NCBI GenBank assembly: GCA_022376515.1
Contig: WTXI01000009.1
Span: forward strand, 1 to 64,000
DNA from: Lactifluus volemus
Lineage: Eukaryota > Basidiomycota > Agaricomycetes > Russulales > Russulaceae
DNA: 64,000 bases
Direction: 5' to 3'
Shown in pieces: positions 50,401 through 61,510 of this stretch. The first letter of the stretch is position 1; every line of letters begins with the position of its first letter. A program made the position numbers and the translations under genes. The notes beneath the pieces were generated by a model. The model made no database searches. It was not told the DNA's origin and saw nothing but the letters and a program-made list of their open reading frames with translations.

Positions 50401-51055
50401 TGGCGGATGTGCGCGGGTACTTTCAGGGTACGTGATGTAGCCACTTTGTGTGGTATTTACCGAGAACGCTGCCCACGCTGACATTCTATGCCTTACTATT
50501 GCCAGTGGCGTACAAGCGCTTCGTCGACAACGTCCCCAAAGCTATTGATGAGAATTTGGTGCTAGGAGTTGCAAAGGACCTGCAGGATGCTCTCGTCAGT
50601 GGACTTGGGCTCGATTTGCCTGATGCCCACGAGCGTTGCGTGAGGTATCTCGCAGAACATCCACGCTTGGCAGATAAAAGAGAAAGACTCTCGGGACGGA
50701 AGAATAGGCTGGAACTCGCCCTCGGGGAACTTGACATGGTCTTTGTATAAGTAGCTGACTCGTGATCTAGTTTCTTGGACAATGTACTGTACGATATGCC
50801 GTCCGAACGTCTTCCTCATGGTTTGTCAGATGTATTGTTTTCTTGTCAATATTATCATTCCCTTTGATATGTATAAAGTGTCGAACCCACTCGCCAGCCA
50901 GCGTGACGTATGACGTACGTCTTGATTAAATGATGGCTAGGGCTTGGGCGATCGCGCCACTCAGAGAAAAGAGCACATGCTAGCATCGTGTGGGTCGTAA
51001 CCACATCACCAAAACTGTTTATGACAGGCTACCGCAGATCAAAAGTCGCCGGATG
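47430..51055 (+). repeat. Tandem duplication unit A (carries dynamin-like gene A)
   Basis: This unit is paralogous along its whole length to unit B. Shared non-coding landmarks include the 5' stretch with CTAGAACATCCTCCGCAGTA (about 47,840) and the 3' stretches GATGTATTGTTTTCTTG (about 50,829) and CAGATCAAAAGTC (51,035). The duplication therefore includes promoter and 3' flank, not only the gene. Boundaries are approximate. Confidence 0.75.
48043..50750 (+). CDS. Dynamin-like GTPase, copy A
   Basis: This is a large GTPase of the dynamin/Mx superfamily without a visible PH or proline-rich domain. The start [20 protein letters not shown] is followed after an intron by the P-loop [20 protein letters not shown], then the switch I segment [12 protein letters not shown] (G3), [33 protein letters not shown] and [11 protein letters not shown] (G4). 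The stalk has [47 protein letters not shown] and YIHGGLKQQ. The GED ends [20 protein letters not shown] and DMVFV. Frame losses occur in the C run at 48440-48444 and near 49499. Between the middle-domain end and FLEGEE it has only a short linker ([18 protein letters not shown]), unlike copy B. Cellular target is unknown; membrane remodelling is expected for the family. Confidence 0.87.
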
Positions 51056-51739
51056 AGCGGTCACAGCAGAGAAAAATGAGTCGGCTGAACGGGAACACTG
51101 AAATTTGCGAACCGAAGTAACCGGTGGCGTGTGAACAACTTTTCTTTCACCCGATCCCGTGATTCCTGTCCATGTTCGACCACAGCTGTGGAAGAAAAAA
51201 AAAACGATATATACTGTACTGCATCGTTAGGCATAATTAAACGTGCAATAATTTCAGTTCCGAGAACACTGGTAAATTCTATTTTTTCTCCGATAGCAGG
51301 TTTCCTCATTAGCGATCACCTTTCCGGATCCTTAGACGCATCCCGCGGCACAACTCGTGGAAATTTCAATTTTTTGGGATTCGAGGGCAGTAAACTAAGC
51401 TTAGAAGCTTTTAGAGAAGACCACGTCCACTGCTATTAGACGCACGTTCAGGCTCAGCACTCTGGTACTGTAGTATTGTTGGTTCTTTGGCCCTATTGAC
51501 GCCTCTAGGACAGCTACATCTGGTCTATCGTCTTTTCATTTGTCTGGAACGTCGTCCGCCATACAAAGTTTGCGCCCTCAAACCAAATAAACGTCATATG
51601 GCTGTGCATGCAAGGACAGCTAAGACGCCCGCCGGCCCATTTTTGGTTTACAGCGCCTGTTTGTAATTATCTCCTCTTGAGCCTTTATCTACCGACGTTC
51701 AATTGTCGATTTGTGGCACTCAACTTCAAGCCTTTTAAC
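50751..51739. other. Spacer between the two dynamin-like genes
   Basis: It holds the 3' flank of unit A and the 5' flank of unit B, both with counterparts in the other unit. No other gene is supported. Confidence 0.5.
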
Positions 51740-54700
51740 ATGTCCGTGGGCATATCAAACAGTGAGTATGCGACTAAAAGGAGGCGTTTGTTCGATTTTC
51801 TTGCACGAGTGCGCGCTATTGGGTACGATTCTATCCTCTTGCTCCCATTATCTGTCATAGATCCACATTACAGTGCCGATGTCGATGTCGACATTCCTGC
51901 AATCGCTGCCATAGGCTGGCAGAGTGCAGGAAAATCCTCCCTCATAGAGGCTATATCGGGGATCACGCTTCCCCGTGCCAGCGGCACATGTACTCGGTAA
52001 ATTTCTCGTATGCGGAAGGTATTGATTATCTGACTATGAAGAGCACAGGTGCCCAACTGAGTGCCAACTCGAGCGATCTGATTCACCTTGGGAATGCAAA
52101 GTCTCTTGCGTTTCAGCACTCACCCTAATGGCAGCCCGCTTCCCACCACCACAATGGTACCATTCGGACAGACCATCACCACAAGTCGGATGTCACAGAC
52201 CGCATCAGGAGGGCTCAAAGAGCGATATTGAGCCCAACAATACCTCCGGATTCCTTTCTTTCTGGAAATGGCATGGATACTGAATTAGAGTTCTCATTCT
52301 CTTATAATTGCATTGTTCTCCATATCAGTGGCTCTGATATCACTGATCTCAACTTTATTGACCTACCGGGTTCGTTGCCAGACATTATTTCCTGTACCTT
52401 TAACGTTATGTGTGCAGGTCTCTTCTCCGGAGGTCGGAACCAAGACATGGAGTTAATCAGGAATCTTGCCGTATCCTATATTCAAAAACCAAGCTGTATA
52501 ATATTACTCACCGTGGCATGTGAAAGTAATAATTTCGCCTCTAAACCTCAGAATTCTTCTAACCAGGTGCTACAGCGGATTTTGTCAACCAGGGTGCACA
52601 TCGACTCGCTAAAGAGTTTGACCCTGATGGTGACAGGACAATTGGTATGTTGATCGGGACACTCGTTGAAAGGCCATTAAGAATGGCCCATCGCTAGGTG
52701 TATTGACGAAGCCGGATCGAATTCCTCCAACAGAGGAAGAAAATTGGTTACCGTTTATTCGAGGTGAACGCGAGGACACCACATCATGGTTCTGTGTCAA
52801 ATGTCCCAACACACAAGCCATAAACGAGGGTATCACTTGGGAGGATGCACGCGCTGCCGAGTCTACCTTCTTTTCTTCTAGCCTATCTTGGTCAACACTT
52901 GAGGATGCATTCCGGCAAAAATTGGGGACAGAAAATCTTACCACCTCTCTCAGCAACAAGTTGTGCGATCTGATCGCAGATCGGTTCGTATATTTCCGCA
53001 CCATAGCGAACCACTTGCCTGACAAATGCTCAGGCTACCCGATATCCATCGGGATCTGAGCCAACTGCTTGAGAAGACCAACCGAGAGCTCGCTGATCTT
53101 CCTCGGCCGCCTTCATCCTCACCTATGGGCGAAATTCTACGTCTGATTACTGAATTCACGCGGGACGTGAGGAAGCAGGGCGAAGGTGAACCCGGCCGCG
53201 ATGGTCTCCTGCAACAGATCAGACCCTGGCAAGAAGCCTTCCGCCTTGCTATCCGTAAAACTGCACCGTGCTTTGTACCGCGATTCAAGAAGAGATTTGT
53301 GCACCCTATCGAGCCTTCAGTACCTGCGCCTTCTGCGCCCGGGTTGTCCGAATCGGCCTCGGATGGTTACTTTGTTCGGGTGAGTGAAGTGCCGTTAGAG
53401 CTGGGGCCGCCGTTGGTTGTGTCAGAATGGGTACCGCAGTTGTCTGAGCATCTGTCTACGTCTATGTCTTCAACACCCATGTCGTCTCCGCCTTCAGGAA
53501 TCATGTCACCCGATTATGATTCCCCTGTGGACACTGTGCGACCTATGCCTGTTGAACGTGTGGAATCACTCGTAGGTCCATCGTTCCTGGAAGGGGAAGA
53601 ACACCACTGCCATATCGGACTAGATGATGGTGAGGAAATCTTCATCGACGACGTCTTGGAGACAGCAGAATGGTGCGTCATCTCAGGTTGGGTTTTCTCC
53701 CTGCTCCTAACGAACTTTCCATCAAGGGCGGTGACGAGAGAACTCCCATGCAACTACCCTTTCATAGTTCAAAGGCAATATATCATCGAACGCGTCAATC
53801 GATGGCACATGCCTGCACAAGCGTTGTTCGATTCCGTTTTCAATAAACTGAAAGAAATGACGTTGTGTATCGTTGACGTGCATTTCGAGCCCTACATCCA
53901 TGGGGGACTGAAGCAACGAATGTGGTGAGTCGAGCGTTGTTGTAAAATGGTTCGTGTAGTGAAACGCCGACGCCAGCAATATTGTCTCGGCACACATCGA
54001 CCTATGTTCTAAGGAGACGTCAAAGCGCATCGAGTTCATTCTTCAAGTCGAAAGGGAGCCCTTCACGCAGAACAAGGACTACTTCAAGGACTATCGCAGG
54101 AAGTTCCTTGCGTTCTATAATGGCCTATACCACAAGCACTCGACCAACTCTTTCATCGATCGCCTATCTAGAAGAAGGGAGCAATCGTCGCTGTTCAATT
54201 CGGCCCTCGATAGTATCATTGCGAACCTCCACAGAATCGGGTTTCGGGATGTGAATCCCCTTCAACTTGCAGCGCTGCAACCTTCGGAGGACGCAGAGGA
54301 CGCACTTAAAATCATGGCGGATGTGCGTGGGTACTTCCAGGGTATGTGGCTTGGCTTGCACTTAACAAGAAGGTCGTCCACACTGACAATCGATGCCTTT
54401 CCATTCCCAGTGGCGTACAAGCGTTTCGTAGACAACGTTCCCAAGGCTATTGATGAGGAGTTGGTGCTAGGAGTTGCACAGGGCCTGCAGGACGCTCTCG
54501 TGAATGGACTCGGGCTCGAATCGCCTGATGCCCACGAGCGTTGTGTGAAGTACCTCGCGGAACACCCGCGTGTTGCAGAGAAAAGAGAAAGGCTCTTGGC
54601 ACGTAAGAACAGACTCGAGCTCGCTCTCGAGGAGCTTCAGACCGTCTTTGGATAACCACCTGACTCATGATCTTGTTGTTTCCTGAATAACGTACTGTTC

Positions 54701-55060
54701 AATATGACGTGTTTTTCCAGGATTGTCGGATGTATTGTTTTCTTGGCAATATAATTGGTCCTTTTGTGTGCTCAGTTTTACCCGGATATCCACGTTGTCC
54801 TGACCTTGTATGACGTTGATGAAATGATATGTGTATCAAGTGTCGAAACCTAACTCGCCAGAAGCCCAGCAATGACACCGAAGTCCAGGTAATGGCGTAC
54901 GTTTTTATTAAAAGAAGATGGCTAGAAGCAGGCAGCACGGAATTTCGGCGATCGTACTCTTGAGAAGACAATGAAAAGAACACATGCAGTGGTATTGGCA
55001 TCGTGTGGACCGTAACCATATAGTCGAAGATATACCCGCAGATCAAAAGTCTCCGAGAGC
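51075..55060 (+). repeat. Tandem duplication unit B (carries dynamin-like gene B)
   Basis: Head-to-tail copy of unit A. The gene starts are 3,697 bases apart and the gene ends 3,905 apart, so unit B is about 0.2 kb longer, mainly because of an in-frame coding insertion. The 3' landmarks of unit A recur at about 54,730 and 55,038. Confidence 0.75.
51740..54655 (+). CDS. Dynamin-like GTPase, copy B
   Basis: Paralogue of copy A with the same exon pattern. The start is MSVGISNSEYATKRRRLFDF. It has [169 protein letters not shown] and the GED end HERCVKYLAEHPRVAEKRER. Between the stalk segment RLAIRKTAPCFVPRFKKRF and FLEGEEHHC it carries an extra Ser/Pro/Val-rich stretch (about 70-75 residues more than A), predicted disordered. 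Two frame losses near 52106 and 52181 are exposed by comparison with copy A, which keeps the longer runs. This is the better-preserved copy. Confidence 0.88.
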
Positions 55061-56140
55061 GGGTAATCCTGAACAAGAATAAATCGCGGAGCCGCCGGGT
55101 ATGGGTGTCCCCACGTACGCATGATATTGATATGACGTTAACTCTATCACGTATGACTCGAGATAATGGACGTAATCGTTCGGAGAGTAAGAGAGCGCGT
55201 CAACAGATAGATCCCCCCCCCGTTTCATATTGAAGAGATTGGGCCAATCAAAGTGCGAGCTAAACGAAAGAGTTACTAGTATGAAGTCACTGATGCGGTA
55301 AGAAAGAAGACGAGTGATCTCGCTTGACGTGGGCTTGTCAAGAGGTGTCCGATTTAAGGAAGAGAGCCTTGTGGTTGTTTGTTGTCGGGTGTGAAGTCGA
55401 CAAGTGACAAGGAGGCTATGCGTGGGAAAAGAGCAAACGAGGGCCCAAAATGGAAAGATTAGTTTTCTTAAAGGGGTTCAGCCGGGTGGAAGGTGCTGAC
55501 AAGGCGGACACGAGGCAGTCCAGACTGTGACCGATTCTGGTAAGAGTGACTGTTTGACGGGTGTCTAGTCCTGATCTCAGATTATGTGGGACTTTTACAA
55601 GAGAGTAAGTTAGTACTATTACAGTGACGGCCAAATCAGAACGAATTCGACGAAGGATAAAGGCAATGTGATGCGAAAATATCGTACTTGTAACTACTTC
55701 AAATTAGCGTTACGTAGTGTTTGATATCTGGGGCGATCAGCAACTTAATCGGTCTAGTTGCATCTGAGCCACACGCACCGCAAACGATCGACTGGTAAGC
55801 GCTGCTAATATATAATCGTGATCGAGTAAGATGACGAGGCAATTGAACGAGTTTCATGGATACGAGTATGATGAGCTGTAGCAGTCACAGTTACATTACA
55901 ACTAGACGGCAGCCGATGTCAACTGAAATCCAACTGGGATGCCAACTTGAGACGAACTCGTGACCGGGCAACCATGCGGTTAGGTGGGGCCCGGAGAGAG
56001 CCGAAAGGTTGAGATTACTAATTATAGCTAAGTTGAAAAAAAGTTATGAATTGGAATTTCGAGGGGTTGAGCGAGGCCGCTTTCCCCCCTTTTGACGCCC
56101 GCCCGCCTCGACCGCCATCAACCCCTGGTGCCCTTTGGCC
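54656..56140. other. Intergenic stretch after unit B
   Basis: The first 400 bases are the 3' flank of duplication unit B. From about 55,060 to 56,140 I see no supported gene; short open frames on the minus strand lack family or splice support. Confidence 0.4.
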
Positions 56141-59100
56141 ATGCTCGGCGAACGCCCTCCTCTTTCGGCGGTTAATTCTCAATATGTCACTCCGCCCCAC
56201 TCTCCTCAGCCCTTTCTCTCTCATTCACAAGGCGAACTTTATGATACTCCTGATTCCCCGTTCAACCCTGACGACTCTTACACTCCCAGGAGTCACTTCA
56301 GCGCCTCTATTGGGCCTAGCTCCATCGTACCCGACCCTGACAAGGAAGGCGCCACCCCGGCCGAGACAACCGCATTTTTGAGCGCCAGCAAAGTTTCGGG
56401 AAACATCCCCTCACAGAGAGCGCCTACAGCGAGCGCTCCCTCCCTCGCCGGGTTTTGTTTTGGGTTCTATCCCTTGCTGCTCTCGTAGCCGTGGCGGCGG
56501 CGGTCGTCGTCCCTCTCTATTTTACCGTCATTCATAAGAGTCATCGTGGCAACAACTCTGACAATGCCCTCAACAACCCCAGCAGTGGCAGTGGCTCCAA
56601 CTCCGGTTCCGGCTCGGGCAACCCACAAAATGCCAATGCGATCACTGGTGGTAACGGCTCTAAGATAGTTTCTGGAAATACATCGTTCACGTACTCCAAC
56701 CCATTTGGAGGCTACTGTGAGTCCGTCGTCGTTTACCTTAACCCACTTGAAATTTTTGGCGCCTACCGGCGCTTAACTTGTGCTCTCACTCTTGACGAGC
56801 TGTTCCCCTTCGAGTCTTCTGTTCATACGTTCTCTGTGCCTTCCTACAAGGCGCTTTAGAGGCGTGTTCCTAGTGAGCTGCGCAACGAGATAGGAACAAT
56901 ATATAGACTTCCCTCACTACACACTTTCAAACCTCTATCCCATAGCCCCACAGAGTTGACGATGATCTGCGCGTTTCAGGGTATTATGATCCCAAAAATC
57001 CCTTTAATAATTACGCCAGGCCTAATTCTTGGACTCCACCTTTGAATTCGAGCTGGGATTGGGCGAAGGACCATGTGTATGGTGTGAACCTAGGAGGCTC
57101 TTTGTCCTTGAACCCTTCATCTCCCCGGCGCTATATCAAAAATATCCCTCAGCAGTTGATGAATGGACTCTTAGCCAGGCTATGGCAGCCGACACAAGTT
57201 CCGGTGGTGGGCTACAACCGCAATTAGAGGCTCATTATGACACGTTTGTCGTAAGTCGCAATTCTGGTGTCTCTTCCTTTATAGCGCTCACCTCTTCTTG
57301 GCCTTTACGCACTTCCGCCGCGGCGTTTGGCTGGTCACACATATAGACGGAGCAAGACATTGCCGAGATTGCAGGGGCGGGTTTGAACTGGATTCGCTTA
57401 CCAATTCCATTCTGGGCGATTGAAACCTGGCCGGGGAGCCCTTCTTGCCACGAGTATGTTGGAAGTGAGTGTGCGCCATATTTTCCGTCATAGATCTGTC
57501 TTCTACTTTTAGAAGAATAATGCTAATCTTTCCTCCGCAGATATATCCTTCGACTCATAGGTTGGGCTCGCAAATATGGTCTCCGCATCTACTTGGACTT
57601 GCACACCATTCCTGGGTCCCAAAATGGTACGTGCGTGCCAACCGCACGTTATTCGGCTCATCTACTTTAAACTTCTGATAACATTTCAACGTTTTGTCGT
57701 TTGGTTTTCCCATCATTACTCACATACCTCTTCGACCTCGTCTCCACTTTTTCCGACCAGGTTTCAACCATTCTGGAAGATTGGGTCAAATCAACTTCTT
57801 GAACGGAATCATGGGGATAGCGAACGCTCAACGTACCCTGGATTATATTCGCATCATCACAGAGTTCATCTCCCAACCAGAGTACAGAGACGTAATCCCG
57901 ATCTTTGGAATTGCCAACGAAGCATTTGTGTCGACTATTGGGCAGACCGAGTTGACTGGGTTGTAAGTCTCTCTCCGCCGCGGCCTTCTGCTTCCCTTCC
58001 GTCTTGGCTTTCTCCAGTTATCATGCTCTCACATTATCCCCATTCATCTAAACTTCTAATGAGTTCACATGTCTTGATTCTACATCGCCGTCCACTGACA
58101 ATTCCCCATTCTCGCCACTTATAGTTATCTCAAGGCTCACAACATGATCCGGAATATCACCGGCTATGGGCAAGGCAATGGCCCCTACATTGCCATTGCC
58201 GATGGGTTCCTCACCTTGGATAAATGGGCAAACTTAATTCCAGGTGTAGACAGGGTCGCTCTCGATTCCCATCTCTACTTTTCATTCAATGGACAGCCGA
58301 ACATTGCACCGGTTGTTACTGACGATGGACTTGGAGAACCGGGCGGTGTCTGGGCAAAGCAGGCTTGTGCCTGGGGGCCTAGTATCAATAACAGGTCCGG
58401 CATTTCGGCCATCTGCTCGTAAAACGACGTTTACTAGTTTACGTGGCAGTCAACTCGCATTTGGAGTGACCTTTTCTGGCGAATTTAGCAGCGCGACAAA
58501 CGATTGCGGCTTGTTCCTCTTGGGTGTCGGGAAAAACCCTACATATCAGGGTGATTGCACGCCATTTACAGACTGGCAAAACTGGAACCAAACATTCAAG
58601 GAGGGGGTCCGTGATATCTCGCTAGCGAGCATGGACGCCCTACAAAACTGGTGGTTCTGGACCTGGAAGGTGCGTCGAGACTCGCATTTTCACGAGTTAC
58701 TTGCTGAACCCCATCGACAGATTGGCAATTCTTCTACCTCAGGTACAGTAGAAACACCCCTGTGGTCATATCAACTAGGATTGAAGAATGGTTGGATGCC
58801 AACGGACCCACGCACGAGCTCTGGAAAGTGTCAAGCACTGGGCGCGTCCCAGGCCCCCTTCGCGGGCACATACTCTGCATGGCAGACAGGGGGAGCCGGA
58901 GCGGGTACAATCGCAGCTACTGCGCTAGCGTCCTTCCCTTGGCCGCCGTCGACCATATCGGGCATTGGAACAGCCCCGTATGGCGCACTGCCCACGTACA
59001 CGCCAACGGGTTCCATCTCGACATTACCCCCTCCTCAACTTACGCAAACGGTGTCGGAGGGTAATGGCTGGTTTGATGCAAAGGATACCGCAAGTGCTAT

Positions 59101-59226
59101 GGTTACTGTCTCAGGATGTAGCTATCCCAACGCTTGGGACTCGGCAGCGCTGTTGCACCTACTGCACCCTGCCCAGCCGGGGCACCCTCACTCACCGCGC
59201 GGGCGGCGGCACCGGGCTCTAACTGA
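56141..59226 (+). CDS. GH5_9 exo-beta-1,3-glucanase with N-terminal membrane anchor
   Basis: This cell-wall glucan 1,3-beta-glucosidase resembles ExgD-type type II membrane proteins. The cytosolic N-terminus (MLGERPPLSAVNSQYVTPPH) is disordered. A membrane segment follows, LSLAALVAVAAAVVVPLYFT, then a Ser/Gly/Asn linker. The catalytic domain begins NSWTPPLNSSWDWAKDHVYG, then EPFISPALYQKYPSAVDEWT, EQDIAEIAGAGLNWIRLPIP, GLRIYLDLHTIPGSQNG and SGRLGQINFLNG. Acid/base Glu is in PIFGIANEAF; DSHLYF follows; the nucleophile Glu is in TFSGEFS; WFWTWK is near the end of the domain. A Ser/Pro/Thr tail leads to PGSN and stop at 59226. Frame losses are near 56408, 57096, 57434 and 59149. About eight introns are visible. 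Confidence 0.9.
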
Positions 59227-60694
59227 TCCGGGTGAACCCCAGTGGCGGTGGGGATAGCATAGCTTTATCTTGGTCCCCCCAGCCCGTGATATCCGGTAGG
59301 CCATAGAAGGGGTCATATCATTCGATTCTGGTAGTACGGACTTTGCGATTCCCGGGACACATTGTCGTGCATGGACCCGGTGCAGTTTGTTTTTCTTATT
59401 GCAATCACGGACAGTTTGACGCAGTTCGGCTGCGAACACGTTTTACGTTTCTGACGGACTCTTGTTGCATTACCCTTCTCTGTTACCCCTTCATCCATCC
59501 GTGCTTGCATGCACGGATTTCTTGGCGACTGGAATCGTTACATACCATACCAACTCGCAGCTGTATATGTATCATTGACCTTTTTGGAGGGGGGTCTACC
59601 TTTATTAATTTTTTATATACCAGTGTGTCCATTTTGTCGTCGTTCCCTAATTTACATTCGATGTCGAGGTGTTGTTAGGGGAGGGCTGATGGAAAGACCA
59701 GTCAGAGTCCATGCCCCACGCCCACATCTCGGAAATTAGGCGCTCATCGTGAGAAAGCCAGCGAGGAGCAGCACGCGTATGCCAACAGCCCGCTGGTCGA
59801 TCAAGTAGGTGGATCTGAACGTCCGATAAACTCACGGAAACTAATACATATAAGGCGCATTAAATCTCGTCCGAGGATCCGAAGACACTGACAGATGGGG
59901 ATAGTCAATGTCGTCTCGTCGCCCGCTAGACTTCCGAAGGATCATGACGATTGACGACGTGATGAGCGGTCTTTTTTGTTTTGTTTTTGTACATGAATCA
60001 AAAAGAACATGAGGTCACCCCGACGACCGTACAGTGTTGTGTAAATAGAAACAAAGGTTTTTTTTTTTACTCAGGCAGTTACTGACAAGCGCTAAACCAT
60101 ACGCACAATAATAGCTTTATGAACTTTTTCCTCGTGTTTTCTTTAAATTTGACGCATTTGGTGGCTGCGCACACTTGCACGAGCTTTTGGAGAAACTACT
60201 CGGGCGCTCCCTTCATCATCTCCCTCTCCCCCCTCCCCACATTTTTACGCCACCGTTCAATGACTTCTCTCTCTCTCACAAAAAAAAAAAAGGCTGGGTC
60301 GGACGATGATGATTTGGAGCTCCCCCCCCATGTCCCATCACGCAACCTGTCGAGCTTCCGCATCAATATTGATCCTTTCTTTTTGATTTTACGGCCCGCG
60401 GTCGGCTCGCGGAGATCGATCCGATCCCGCGAACCGAGATTTTGAGATCGACCAGTCCGGCGGGGAGAGGGAAGGGGTTACAGTAACTGTGTGATTTGGG
60501 TGGGAAAGAGAGAGGAGAGAGGGAATGGTTGGGAACCTCGGAGTTGGGTGTGAAATGGGTTTGTTGTATTGTGTGCGTCTGTGGGTGTGGTGGGGTGATG
60601 GCCGGCGGCCGGCAAAAGGTTGTGTGCTCCCAAAAGCACCCAAGATTGACTCCGTCCCGTAAATCTCGCGTTTACATTTCCAATGTTCAATGTG

Positions 60695-60712
60695 TGTGTG
60701 TGCGCACACACA
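60695..60712. repeat. 18-bp perfect palindrome (TG)n-GCGC-(CA)n
   Basis: TGTGTGTGC followed by GCACACACA forms a perfect inverted repeat with no spacer. Alternating purine-pyrimidine sequence could adopt Z-DNA or cruciform structure. It lies about 2.2 kb before the TEA gene start. Confidence 0.7.
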
Positions 60713-61490
60713 ATTATCCCTACCAAACGGCTCCCTTCTTGTCTCTCTCTCTCTCCTCCTCCCTCGCAACCCAAATCTGATCTGATCGTGCAAAAAAAAA
60801 AAAGGTTTCGTTTCCCCATTGGGAGTGGGAGATCCATTTTCGATGCGAGAGACAGAAAAAGAGATACAAAAAGTAAAAGAGTAAACGCGCCGACAGCCCG
60901 TTGGTCGCGAGACGAGCGAACGAAGCGATGGAACGGACAGGCGTGCGGGCGATGCCGGGCCTCCACCCTCTTCGGTAGTAGACGAGGGCGGATACGCAAT
61001 CGGGACAAATTAACTTTCAGCTGCTACACACATAGGCGCGATAACGTTATTGTGGTTTGTCCAAACTTGAGGATGTCAGCCGACGGGTGGGGTGGGGTGG
61101 GAGAGAGAGAGGGTTGGTGGGTTGGGCTTCTGCTTCTGGCGGCGCGGGGGTAGAACGTTCACGATTTCGTCGTTTTTTTTTTTTTGGGTTATTATTATTA
61201 TTATTAGTAGTATTACGCCGGGGTATGAGCGATCACATCTACGTCGAGCACGTCTTCTGGTTCCAGATCGCTTCTATCTCACTGGCACTTGCCCGTGAAG
61301 TTTAAAAGAGTGGTCGTCGGGGAGTGTTGCGTGAAAGGACCCATTGGGACGGTTGGTTCCGAAGGGAAGGGAGGGAAGCGCGTGTTTCTCGCGCAGACCA
61401 TTTCACTGGCCGACCGACAAGTCAGTCGGCTTGCTAATGATGATTCACTTATTCAGGGAAACGCCCTTCGTTATGACATATACATATCGG

Positions 61491-61510
61491 TGTGTGTGTG
61501 TGTGTGTGTG
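61491..61510. repeat. Dinucleotide microsatellite (TG)10
   Basis: Ten uninterrupted TG units within the long non-coding region; likely variable in length. Confidence 0.9.

Noticed and set aside
54699..55076. Minus-strand open frame of 125 codons in the flank of duplication unit B.
   Set aside because: The equivalent flank of unit A does not keep this frame, so it is unlikely to code.
4560..59226. Widespread programmed ribosomal frameshifting as explanation for the frame breaks.
   Set aside because: The sites share no slippery heptamer or downstream structure; they share only short homopolymers, which suits consensus error.
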